From: Nocardioides albus
GTDB lineage: Bacteria > Actinomycetota > Actinomycetes > Propionibacteriales > Nocardioidaceae
Length of the DNA stretch: 64,000 nucleotides
Direction: 5' to 3'
Assembly: GCF_014648255.1 (NCBI RefSeq)
Contig: NZ_BMQT01000004.1
Location: 372,001 to 436,000, forward strand
The position numbers and the translations under genes are program-made. This document shows, in pieces, positions 15,875-23,524 of the stretch; position 1 is the first letter of the stretch, and every line of letters starts with the position of its first letter. The notes under the pieces were generated by a model. The model was given only the letters and a program-made list of their open reading frames with translations, ran no database searches and was not told where the DNA came from.

Positions 15875-16288
15875 TCAGAAGGCGAGCTTCTCGCCGATCG
15901 CCTTGATCGCATCCGTGTCTCCCGGATGCGGCACCCAGGGGAGCGTGAGCGAGTCCTTGGTCTTGTCGGTGTAGCGCGGGATCACGTGGAAGTGCAGGTG
16001 GAACACCGTCTGCCACGCGGCCGGCCCGCAGTTGTTGAGCACGTTGACACCGTCCGCCTGCAGCACGTCGACGGCCCGCTTCGCAACCGCCTGGGCGGCC
16101 TTCGCCGTCGCAACGTAGACCGCGGGGTCGGACTCCAGGACGTCCTTGGTGTGCGTCTTCGGCACCACCACCGTGTGGCCCTCGGCCGCCGGGGCGATGT
16201 CCATGAAGGCGTACGTTTCGTCGTCCTCGTAGACCTTCGTCGAGGGGATGTTGCCCGCGACGATGTTGCAGAACAGGCAGTCACTCAT
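15875..16288 (-). CDS. HIT-family (Hint-like) hydrolase
   Basis: 137 residues. The histidine triad HLHFH lies at 97-101 (His97, His99 and catalytic His101). N-terminal CLFC (4-7) is the zinc-binding pair of the Hint branch, and DIAPAAEGHTVVVPK (30-44) is the nucleotide-binding strand. Hint proteins hydrolyse aminoacyl-AMP and other phosphoramidates. The gene starts 9 bp after the FadH-like gene on the same strand and probably shares its mRNA; it converges with the GH1 gene across 7 bp. Confidence 0.93.
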   Translation of the reverse strand: MSDCLFCNIVAGNIPSTKVYEDDETYAFMDIAPAAEGHTVVVPKTHTKDVLESDPAVYVATAKAAQAVAKRAVDVLQADGVNVLNNCGPAAWQTVFHLHFHVIPRYTDKTKDSLTLPWVPHPGDTDAIKAIGEKLAF

Positions 16289-16297
16289 GCCGGAAGG

Positions 16298-18298
16298 CTA
16301 CAGCCCCGCGGCGACCTCGGTGCCCTGCAGGATGGCACGCTTCGCGTCGAGCTCGGCAGCGACGTCGGCGCCGCCGATCAGGTGCCAGTGCTCCCGCTCG
16401 GTCCACAGATCGCGCACCGATTCCTGACCCGCGCAGAGGATCACGTGGTCGACCTCGAGCATGTGGGGCTCACCGTCGACGGCGTAGTGGAGGGTGACGG
16501 AGTCCTCGCCGGCCTCGATCTTGTCGTACGTCGCTCCCCGGACCTGCGTGACGCCGTCCTGCTTGAGGTGGGCGCGGTGGGCCCAGCCGGACGTCTTGCC
16601 CAACCCGATCCCGATCGGCGTGGCCTTGCGCTGCAGCAGGGTGACCTGGCGGGCGGGCGCCTCCAGGACCGGCCTGGTCAGCCCGCCGCGGAAGGTCGCC
16701 GGGTCGCCGACGCCCCAGCGGGCCTTCCACTCGTCCAGGGTCTCGGGCCGGTGGGTCAGCCAGGCGGAGACGTCGACGCCGATGCCGCCGGCGCCGATGA
16801 CGGCGACGCGACGGCCCGGGACGACCCGGCCGGCGAGCACGTCCGCGTACGTCACGACTCGGTCGTCCTCGGAGCCAGCGATCGGCGGGACCCGCGGGGT
16901 GACGCCGGTGGAGATGATGACGTGGTCGAAGGGCTCGAGGTCGGCGGTGGTGGCCTCGGTGTCGAGCCGCACCTCGACCCCCAGCACCTCCAGTCGGCGG
17001 GTGAAGTAGCGCAGGGTGTCCTTGAAGTCTTCCTTGCCCGGCACCGCCATGGCGAGGCGGAACTGGCCTCCGAGCTGCGAGGACTTCTCGAACAGGGTCA
17101 CCGAGAAGCCGCGCTCGGCGGCTGAGGTGGCGGCGGCGAGGCCGGCCGGGCCGGCGCCGACGACGGCCACGGTCTGCTTGAGCTTGGTCGGCGCGAGCAC
17201 CAGGACCGTCTCGCGCGCCGCGCGCGGGTTGACCAGGCAGGACGCGGCCTTGTTGGCGAAGGCGTGGTCTAAGCAGGCCTGGTTGCAGGCGATGCAGGTG
17301 TTGATCTCGTCGGTGCGGCCCTCGGCGGTCTTCTTGGCGAACTCGGGGTCGGCCAGCAGCGGGCGGGCCATCGAGACCAAGTCGGCCTTGCCCTCGGCGA
17401 TCGCCGACTCGGCGAGCTCGGGGGTGTTGATCCGGTTGGAGGCGCAGACCGGCACGCTGACCTCGGCCTTGAGGCGGGCGGTCATGTCCAGCCACGCGCC
17501 GCGAGGGACCTGGGTGATGATGGTGGGCACGCGGGCCTCGTGCCAGCCGATGCCGGTGTTGAGGACCGATACCCCGGCGTCCTGGAGCGCGTAGGCGAGC
17601 TCGATCGTCTCCTCCCACGTCTGGCCGTCCTCGACCAGGTCGAGGATCGAGAGCCGGAAGATGATCGGGAAGTCGTCACCGACCAGCTCGCGGGACCGGC
17701 GCACGATCTCGACCGGGAACCTCATCCGGTTGGTCGTGGTGCCGCCCCAGCGGTCCTCGCGCTGGTTGGTCCGCTCCGCGAGGAACTGGTTGATCAGGTA
17801 TCCCTCGGACCCCATGATCTCGACGGCGTCGTAGCCGGCCCGCTTCGCCAGCGCCACGCTCTTGGCGTAGTCGGTCACGGTCGCGTCCACGGCCTTGTCG
17901 GAGAGGGCGGCAGGCTTGAACGGGTTGATCGGCGCCTGGATGGCCGAGGCGCTGACCGAGAACGGGGTGTAGGCGTAACGGCCCGCGTGCAGCACCTGCA
18001 TCGCGATCGCGCCGCCTTCCTCGTGCACCGCCGCGGTGACTCGACGGTGCTGGGCGGCGTGCAGCCGGGAGCTCATCTCGCTCGCGAAGGGCTTGAGCCA
18101 GCCGCGCTTGTTGGGGGCGTAGCCGCCGGTGATGATCAGCCCGGTGCCGCCGCGTGCGCGCTCGGCGAAGTAGGCCGCCAGCTTGGGGATGTCCCACGCG
18201 TGGTCCTCGAGACCGGTGTGCATCGACCCCATCACCACCCGGTTGCGCAGCGTGAGCGACCCGATGGTGAGCGGGGAGAGCAGGGATTCGTACGCCAT
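16298..18298 (-). CDS. fadH: NADPH-dependent 2,4-dienoyl-CoA reductase (FadH type)
   Basis: 666 residues in the three-part FadH/trimethylamine-dehydrogenase layout. The first part is an FMN-binding old-yellow-enzyme barrel (1 to ~330; SPLTIGSLTLRNRVVMGSMH). A four-cysteine iron-sulfur cluster site follows (CIACNQAC plus a later Cys, about 334-353). Last come tandem FAD and NAD(P) Rossmann domains (VAVVGAGPAGLAAAT and VAVIGAGGIGVDVSAWL). It reduces 2,4-dienoyl-CoA intermediates during oxidation of unsaturated fatty acids in the cytosol, which fits the beta-oxidation genes elsewhere in the window. Divergent from the amino-acid importer. Confidence 0.9.
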   Translation of the reverse strand: MAYESLLSPLTIGSLTLRNRVVMGSMHTGLEDHAWDIPKLAAYFAERARGGTGLIITGGYAPNKRGWLKPFASEMSSRLHAAQHRRVTAAVHEEGGAIAMQVLHAGRYAYTPFSVSASAIQAPINPFKPAALSDKAVDATVTDYAKSVALAKRAGYDAVEIMGSEGYLINQFLAERTNQREDRWGGTTTNRMRFPVEIVRRSRELVGDDFPIIFRLSILDLVEDGQTWEETIELAYALQDAGVSVLNTGIGWHEARVPTIITQVPRGAWLDMTARLKAEVSVPVCASNRINTPELAESAIAEGKADLVSMARPLLADPEFAKKTAEGRTDEINTCIACNQACLDHAFANKAASCLVNPRAARETVLVLAPTKLKQTVAVVGAGPAGLAAATSAAERGFSVTLFEKSSQLGGQFRLAMAVPGKEDFKDTLRYFTRRLEVLGVEVRLDTEATTADLEPFDHVIISTGVTPRVPPIAGSEDDRVVTYADVLAGRVVPGRRVAVIGAGGIGVDVSAWLTHRPETLDEWKARWGVGDPATFRGGLTRPVLEAPARQVTLLQRKATPIGIGLGKTSGWAHRAHLKQDGVTQVRGATYDKIEAGEDSVTLHYAVDGEPHMLEVDHVILCAGQESVRDLWTEREHWHLIGGADVAAELDAKRAILQGTEVAAGL

Positions 18299-18360
18299 GG
18301 GCAGACATGCTACTCGTCAGTAATAAGTCCGGCCAGTGCCCGTCCCATTACTATCCGCAC

Positions 18361-19215
18361 ATGCGCACTCGTCTATCCGCCCTCCTCGTCGTCCCGCTCG
18401 CCCTGGCTGCCGGGTTGACCGCATGTGGAGGCGAGAGCGACACCGGCGCCGACGGTGGCGCGCCGGCCTCGTGCGAGACCGCGGACCTGCCGCTGAAGCA
18501 GGACGGCAAGCTCACCATCGGCACCGACTCGCCTGCGTACGAGCCGTGGTTCTCCGAGAACGATCCCAGCAACGGCAAGGGCTTCGAGTCGGCGGTCGCC
18601 TACGCCGTCGCCGACCGGCTCGGGTTCGCGAAGGACGACGTCGTCTGGGTCAAGCAGGCCTTCAACACCTCCTACACGCCCGGCGAGAAGAAGTTCGACT
18701 TCGACATCAACCAGATCTCCATCACCCCCGAGCGCGCGAACGTCGTCGACCTCTCGCAGGGCTACTACACGGCTTCGCAGGCGGTCGTGACGATGGAGAA
18801 GGACGCGGCCAAGGCGACCTCGCTGGCGGATCTGAAGGACCTCAAGCTCGGGGCGCAGACGGCGACCACCTCGCTCACCGCGATCCGCGAGGACGTGCAG
18901 CCGAGCACGGATCCGCTGGTCTTCGACACCAGCGACCAGGCCAAGCAGGCGCTGCTCAACGGTCAGGTCGACGCGCTCGTCTTCGACCTCCCGACCGCGT
19001 TCTACATCACCGCGGCCGAGATCGAGGGCAGCACGATCACCGGTCAGTTCGAGAGCAGTTCGATGCCGGAGGAGTTCGGCCTGCTGACCGAGAAGGACAG
19101 CGGCCTGGCTCCGTGCCTCGACGAGGCGCTGACCGCGCTCGAGAAGGACGGGACGCTTGCCGAGCTCGAGCAGGAGTGGCTCTCTGACGTCGTCTCCGTG
19201 CCCGTCCTGAAATGA
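18361..19215 (+). CDS. ABC transporter substrate-binding lipoprotein (polar amino acid family)
   Basis: 284 residues. A lipoprotein signal peptide with lipobox LTAC (Cys about 21) is followed by a family 3 solute-binding domain (KLTIGTDSPAYEPWF, GFESAVAYAVADRLGF, KFDFDINQISITPERA). ATG at 18361 begins the signal peptide; the frame upstream lacks a leader. The downstream permease overlaps by four bases (ATGA), then the ATPase overlaps again, giving a complete importer. The ligand is probably a polar amino acid; the exact one cannot be read. Confidence 0.93.
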   Translation: MRTRLSALLVVPLALAAGLTACGGESDTGADGGAPASCETADLPLKQDGKLTIGTDSPAYEPWFSENDPSNGKGFESAVAYAVADRLGFAKDDVVWVKQAFNTSYTPGEKKFDFDINQISITPERANVVDLSQGYYTASQAVVTMEKDAAKATSLADLKDLKLGAQTATTSLTAIREDVQPSTDPLVFDTSDQAKQALLNGQVDALVFDLPTAFYITAAEIEGSTITGQFESSSMPEEFGLLTEKDSGLAPCLDEALTALEKDGTLAELEQEWLSDVVSVPVLK

Positions 19216-20102
19216 CGCAGCCTGAAGTGACGGGGGCGGGTCCTTCGGTGGAGGGGTCTCGACAGGCTCGACCACCGAGTGCGCGGGAGCTCGAGAGACA
19301 GGCCGTACGCCGTCGGCTGAAGCTGCGGCAGATCGTCATCGCCACGATGGTGACGGTCGTCGTGACGGTCGGGCTGGCGCTGCTGGTCGTCTCCTCGCCT
19401 GGGTGGGACCGGGTTCGGGACTACTTCCTGAGCTGGTCCCACGCACGCGACTCGTTCGCGGCGATCGCTGAGGGGTTCTGGATCAACATCCGGATCTTCC
19501 TGATCGCCGAACCGTGCGTACTCATCCTCGGCGCCCTCGTCGCCATCGCCCGGCAGACGACGTCGCCGTGGCTGGCGCCGCTGCGGCTCCTGGCGACCGG
19601 CTACACCGACCTGTTCCGCGGGGTGCCGTCGATCCTGGTCGTGGTCATCTGCGGCATCGGCATCCCGGCGCTGGGCCTGTCCGGGGTGACCAGCTCGCTG
19701 TTCTGGCTGACCACGTTCGCGTTGGTGCTCTGCTACGGGGCCTACGTCGCCGAGGTGTTCCGGGCCGGCATCCTGTCCATCCATCCGACCCAGGTCGCCT
19801 CGGCCGAGGCGCTGGCGCTGACCCACACCCAGACGATGCGCTTCGTCGTGCTCCCGCAGGCCGTACGCCGCGTCGTGCCGCCGCTGATGAACGACCTCGT
19901 CTCGTTGCAGAAGGACACCGCCCTGATCTCGGCTGTGGGTGTCTTCGAGGCGCTACGGGCGGCCCAGGACTACCAGGGCTACAACTTCAACGGCACGCCG
20001 CTGCTGGTCGCCGCCACGTACTTCCTCATCGTCGCGGTCCCACTCACCCGGCTCACCGACTGGCTGATGCGGCGACAGATCGAGAAGGAGCAGGGCCGAT
20101 GA
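19212..20102 (+). CDS. Amino-acid ABC transporter permease (His/Glu/Gln type)
   Basis: 296 residues, with about five membrane segments after residue 40 and the EAA-type cytoplasmic loop EALALTHTQTMRFVVLPQA that contacts the ATPase. The N-terminal cytoplasmic tail is long and includes about ten residues (EGSRQARPPS) encoded by an interspersed palindromic element (19246-19277) that elsewhere is intergenic. Translation is coupled to the binding-protein gene (ATGA overlap) and to the ATPase gene. Family members import polar amino acids. Confidence 0.92.
   Translation: MTQPEVTGAGPSVEGSRQARPPSARELERQAVRRRLKLRQIVIATMVTVVVTVGLALLVVSSPGWDRVRDYFLSWSHARDSFAAIAEGFWINIRIFLIAEPCVLILGALVAIARQTTSPWLAPLRLLATGYTDLFRGVPSILVVVICGIGIPALGLSGVTSSLFWLTTFALVLCYGAYVAEVFRAGILSIHPTQVASAEALALTHTQTMRFVVLPQAVRRVVPPLMNDLVSLQKDTALISAVGVFEALRAAQDYQGYNFNGTPLLVAATYFLIVAVPLTRLTDWLMRRQIEKEQGR
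19246..19277. repeat. GGTCTCGACA...TCGACCACC interspersed element inside a coding region
   Basis: CGGTGG (19246-19251) and CCACCG (19272-19277) bracket the core GGTCTCGACAGGCTCGACC. The same core occurs in gaps at 23434, 40025 and 59446. Here it is translated in frame in the permease's N-terminal tail. Confidence 0.75.
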
Positions 20103-20146
20103 ATGGGCCGATGAATGGGGCGATGAATGGGGCGATGACGGGGCCG
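20099..20146 (+). repeat. 12-bp tandem repeat creating four consecutive start codons
   Basis: Units ATGAATGGGSCG at 20099, 20111 and 20123 and a diverged fourth at 20135 (ATGACGGGGCCG). All are in frame with the ATPase. Confidence 0.85.
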
Positions 20147-20875
20147 GGGCTGCTGGAGGCCAAGGGGCTGCGGAAGGCCTATCGGGACCGGATCGTGCTC
20201 GACGACCTGGACCTGTCCGTGGCCGAGCACGACGTCGTCTGCCTGATCGGTGCGTCGGGGTCCGGGAAGTCGACCTTGCTGCGCTGCCTGAACCTGCTCG
20301 AGACGATCGACGACGGGATCATCACCTTCGACGGCCGGGAGATCTCCGACCCGCTCGTGGACCCGCGCTCGGTTCGTCGCGAGATCGGGATGGTCTTCCA
20401 GGCCTACAACCTCTTCCCGCATCTGTCGGTGCTCGACAACTGCACGCTGGCGCAGGTGCGGGTGCACGGTGTGCGCCCGGACGAGGCGGCAGATCGAGCC
20501 CGTCAGCTGCTGGCCCGGTTCGGCCTCGCCGACAAGGCCGACGCCCACCCGGATGCTCTCTCCGGAGGTCAGCAGCAGCGGGTCGCGCTGGTGCGGGCGA
20601 TGTGCACGCAGCCGCGGCTGTTGCTCCTCGACGAGATCACCGCCGCCCTGGATCCTGAGCTCGTCGGTGAGGTGCTGGAGATCGTCCGGGCCGAGGCGGA
20701 GGCTGGGACGACCCTGGTGCTCGCTACCCACGAGATGTCCTTCGCGCGAGAGGTCGCCACCAAGGTCTGCTTCCTCGACGGTGGGCGCGTCCTGGAGCAG
20801 GGTCCGCCGGAGCAGCTCTTCGGGGATCCCGTCGAGGAGCGCACCCGCGCCTTTCTCGCCCGCGTCCGATCCTGA
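20099..20875 (+). CDS. Amino-acid ABC transporter ATP-binding protein
   Basis: 258 residues counted from the first of four in-frame ATGs. Walker A (GASGSGKST) lies near residues 52-60, the signature LSGGQQQRVALVRAM near 155-169, and Walker B (LLLLDEITAALDPE) follows. It is the GlnQ/HisP-type energiser of the importer whose other two subunits lie directly upstream. The N-terminus is a 12-bp tandem repeat encoding (MNGP/A)3-MTG, so translation could begin at 20099, 20111, 20123 or 20135; the first overlaps the permease stop (ATGA) and is favoured for coupling. Confidence 0.93.
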   Translation: MNGPMNGAMNGAMTGPGLLEAKGLRKAYRDRIVLDDLDLSVAEHDVVCLIGASGSGKSTLLRCLNLLETIDDGIITFDGREISDPLVDPRSVRREIGMVFQAYNLFPHLSVLDNCTLAQVRVHGVRPDEAADRARQLLARFGLADKADAHPDALSGGQQQRVALVRAMCTQPRLLLLDEITAALDPELVGEVLEIVRAEAEAGTTLVLATHEMSFAREVATKVCFLDGGRVLEQGPPEQLFGDPVEERTRAFLARVRS

Positions 20876-20894
20876 GCGCTACGTCGACGTCCGT

Positions 20895-20955
20895 CCTTTT
20901 ACTAGACGATGACACCTTGTGAACGATTCACAAGGTGTCATCGTCTAGTAAAAGG
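20895..20955. terminator. 61-base perfect palindrome (29-bp stem, 3-base loop)
   Basis: Arms 20895-20923 and 20927-20955 are perfectly complementary with loop CGA. The element begins 20 bp after the ATPase stop. Its outer arm is unusually AT-rich for this genome (CCTTTTACTAGACGATG). It would end the importer transcript; the inner arm is related to the palindrome at 12937-12970. Confidence 0.8.
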
Positions 20956-21065
20956 AACGCGCCTCGGCCTCTGCGGCGGACCACTCAGTTGATTTCCACA
21001 GCGTTTTCCACAGGGTCCTGATTACGGTCGCGCGATGGTGACGTCCATCCATAACGTCCCTGTGT

Positions 21066-21845
21066 ATGAGGGCCACTTCACGAATCACGACGCGCGAGGC
21101 GATACGTCGGATCTGCGAGCTCCACATGATCGGGAAGGTCGAGGCGAACCGGGTCCTGACCGCCAGGCTCGCCGGTCCCGGGCAGAAGGTCGGCAGCGCG
21201 ATCGTCTACGACGAGCACAGGCTTGCCGAGCTGCTGGCCAGGCCGCGCTGCACCGAACAGACGTTGGACTCGGTCCGCCCGGTCATTGTCCGGCTCGGTC
21301 GTGACCGCAGGTTCGATCTCTCGCAGACCTGGGACGAGCAGGCTGAGGTCGCGCGACGAAACTGGTACGTGCCGTTCTTTCTCGGAACGATGCTGGATCT
21401 ATGGGGCTGCCTCGACGGACGCCGGTTCCCCCTGGTCGCGACCATTGCCAGCTGGGTGGTGTTCGGGGCGGAGGGCACCGGTCACACCTACGACGAAGGC
21501 GCGTCGCCGGCGGCCAACCGCAGCACGCCGCCTCGTACGTTCCAGGTCGAGCCGCCGGGCGACTGGTTCGCGCCCATCAAGGAGACCTGGCTGCCCCTCG
21601 AGCACGGACCGACGGTGACGATCTGGGGTGCGCCGACGACCAACAGTGCGTTGCGTGAGGTCGACTGGCTCAGGGTCGATGCCGACAAGCAGAAGAAGCA
21701 GGCCGAGTACGACGCGTGGCTCAGGTCTGCTCCGCACCTGCGTGACGTGGCACAGGTGGGCTTGACCGATGTCGACGCAGTCCTCGGGGCCTGGAGCCGA
21801 GCTGCCCCGTCTCATCCGGAGACCGGACGAGACGGGGCAGAGTAG
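21066..21845 (+). CDS. Uncharacterised protein with possible N-terminal helix-turn-helix
   Basis: 259 residues, not recognised. The first ~55 residues (TTREAIRRICELHMIGKVEANRVLTARLAG then IVYDEHRLAELLA) are helical and basic with spacing that could form a DNA-binding helix-turn-helix of the excisionase/MerR-like kind. The middle contains a Trp-rich region (DLWGCLDGRRFPLVATIASWVVFG) and a Pro-rich strand. There is no signal peptide and no membrane segment long enough to be certain. It stands alone between the importer terminator and the convergent GAPDH gene. Coding potential is good (long open frame, third-position GC), but function is unknown. Confidence 0.65.
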   Translation: MRATSRITTREAIRRICELHMIGKVEANRVLTARLAGPGQKVGSAIVYDEHRLAELLARPRCTEQTLDSVRPVIVRLGRDRRFDLSQTWDEQAEVARRNWYVPFFLGTMLDLWGCLDGRRFPLVATIASWVVFGAEGTGHTYDEGASPAANRSTPPRTFQVEPPGDWFAPIKETWLPLEHGPTVTIWGAPTTNSALREVDWLRVDADKQKKQAEYDAWLRSAPHLRDVAQVGLTDVDAVLGAWSRAAPSHPETGRDGAE

Positions 21846-21867
21846 GGGAAGTTCCGTTCCTGACCGC

Positions 21868-23316
21868 TCAGACGGCGGCAGGCGCAGGGAAGGTCGGGTA
21901 CTCGACACCGGAGATCGACTGCACGGTGCGGACGACCTGGCAGGAGTAGCCGAACTCGTTGTCGTACCAGACGTAGAGGATCGCGGAGTCGCCGTCGACG
22001 ATGGTCGCGTTGCCGTCGACGATCGAGGCTGCGCGCGAGCCGATGAAGTCGGACGACACCGCGTCGCGGGCGGTGGTGAAGTCCACCTGACGACGGAGCT
22101 CGCCGGTGAGCGACGCCTCGCGGAGATAGTCGACGACCTCCTCCTTCGAGGTCTCGCTCTTGAGCGAGAGCGACAGGATCGCGATCGACACGTTCGGGGT
22201 GGGGACCCGGATCGAGTTGCCGGTGATCTTCGCCTTCAGGTCCGGAAGGGCCTTGGCGACGGCAGAGGCCGCACCGGTCTCGGTGAGCACCAGGTTGAGC
22301 GGTGCGGAGCGACCGCGACGGTCGGCCTTGTGGTAGTTGTCCAGCAGGTTCTGGTCGTTGGTGAACGAGTGCACCGTCTCGACGTGACCGCGGACGATGC
22401 CGAAGCGGTCCTCCATCAGCTTCAGCGGCGGCACGATCGCGTTGGTCGTGCACGAGGCGCAGGAGATGACCTTCTCGTCGCCGGTAAGGGTCTGGTGGTT
22501 GACGCCGTGGACGATGTTGGGGACGTCGCCCTTGCCCGGTGCGGTCAGCAGGACCTTCTTGATGCCCGGGCGCAGGTGCTGCTCGAGCCCGGCCTGGTCA
22601 CGCCACCTGCCGGTGTTGTCGATGAGGATGGCGTCCTTGATGCCGTACGCCGTGTAGTCGACCGTCGTCGGGTCGTCGGAGTAGATGAACTGGATAGGGT
22701 TGCCGTTGGCGATGATCACGCCGTTCTTCTCGTCCACCGTGATCGTGCCGGCGAACTGGCCGTGGATCGAGTCGCGGCGCAGCAGCGAGGCGCGCTTGAC
22801 GAGGTCGTCCTCGCCGCCCTTGCGGACGACGACGGCCTTCAGGCGCAGCCCGTGACGCGAGCCGGCCTTCTCGACGAGCAGGCGGGCGACGAGCCGACCG
22901 ATACGGCCGAATCCGTAGAGCACGACGTCCTGGCCGCCGTTGCGCTCGAGCTTGTTCCCGCCCGTGGCGCCTGCGAGCTTCTCGGCGACGAAGTCGTCGA
23001 CGGAGAGACCGCGGCCGTCCTCGGCGTACTGGACGGCGAGCAGACCGAGATCGATCTTCGACGGGCCCAGGTCGAGCTTGGCGATCGCCTGGAGGAGCGG
23101 GAAGGTCTCGGTGACCGAGAGCTCCTCGCCCTCGATCTGGCGCGCGAAGCGGTGCGCCTTGAGGATCGAGATGTCGGACTTGCTCACCAGCGACCGGCTG
23201 TGGACCAGGATGGTGACATCCTTCTCGCGGTAGAGCTTGCCGATGATCGGGATCATCGTCTCCGCGAGCTCCTCGCGGTGCTGCCAGTCGTTGAAGGTCT
23301 CGTCGGTGTTGCTCAC
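21868..23316 (-). CDS. gap: Glyceraldehyde-3-phosphate dehydrogenase, long form with N-terminal extension
   Basis: 482 residues. A ~128-residue N-terminal extension absent from normal GAPDH precedes the NAD-binding YGFGRIGRLVA (134-144). The catalytic site is SCASCTTN (285-292, Cys289), with HSFTNDQ nearby and a conserved C-terminal WYDNEFGYSCQV. The core therefore keeps all catalytic elements. The extension (MIPIIGKLYREKDVTILVHSR ...) matches the long GAPDH subgroup of Proteobacteria and Actinobacteria, whose specific role is not settled. It starts at GTG 23316, is monocistronic and ends 22 bp from the convergent unknown gene. Confidence 0.9.
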   Translation of the reverse strand: MSNTDETFNDWQHREELAETMIPIIGKLYREKDVTILVHSRSLVSKSDISILKAHRFARQIEGEELSVTETFPLLQAIAKLDLGPSKIDLGLLAVQYAEDGRGLSVDDFVAEKLAGATGGNKLERNGGQDVVLYGFGRIGRLVARLLVEKAGSRHGLRLKAVVVRKGGEDDLVKRASLLRRDSIHGQFAGTITVDEKNGVIIANGNPIQFIYSDDPTTVDYTAYGIKDAILIDNTGRWRDQAGLEQHLRPGIKKVLLTAPGKGDVPNIVHGVNHQTLTGDEKVISCASCTTNAIVPPLKLMEDRFGIVRGHVETVHSFTNDQNLLDNYHKADRRGRSAPLNLVLTETGAASAVAKALPDLKAKITGNSIRVPTPNVSIAILSLSLKSETSKEEVVDYLREASLTGELRRQVDFTTARDAVSSDFIGSRAASIVDGNATIVDGDSAILYVWYDNEFGYSCQVVRTVQSISGVEYPTFPAPAAV

Positions 23317-23433
23317 AGCTCAACTTTCGGTTGCTCGGGAAGGCTCGGCCGATCGGGCCCGCGGCACACTCAGCCAGGCTCGATTATCGGCATCCCCAGA
23401 GCCCGGGCCACCTTGATCGATCCAACCCAGAGT

Positions 23434-23480
23434 CGGTGGTCGAGCTTGTCGAGCGTTGTATCGAGCTTGTCGAGATGACC
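23434..23480. repeat. Interspersed TCGAGCTTGTCGAG element between gap and the kinase gene
   Basis: CGGTGGTCGAGCTTGTCGAG (from 23434) is followed by a second shortened copy (TCGAGCTTGTCGAGATGACC, from 23461). It belongs to the same family as the elements at 40025 and 59446. Confidence 0.7.
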
Positions 23481-23524
23481 AGCCGACCTGAACGATCGCT
23501 CCCTGAACGACCCGACAGAGTTCC

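Noticed and set aside
20993..21012. Two DnaA-box-like sequences (TTTCCACA and TTTTCCACA)
   Set aside because: Only two imperfect boxes, no dnaA/dnaN/gyrB neighbours and no AT-rich unwinding region; not an origin.
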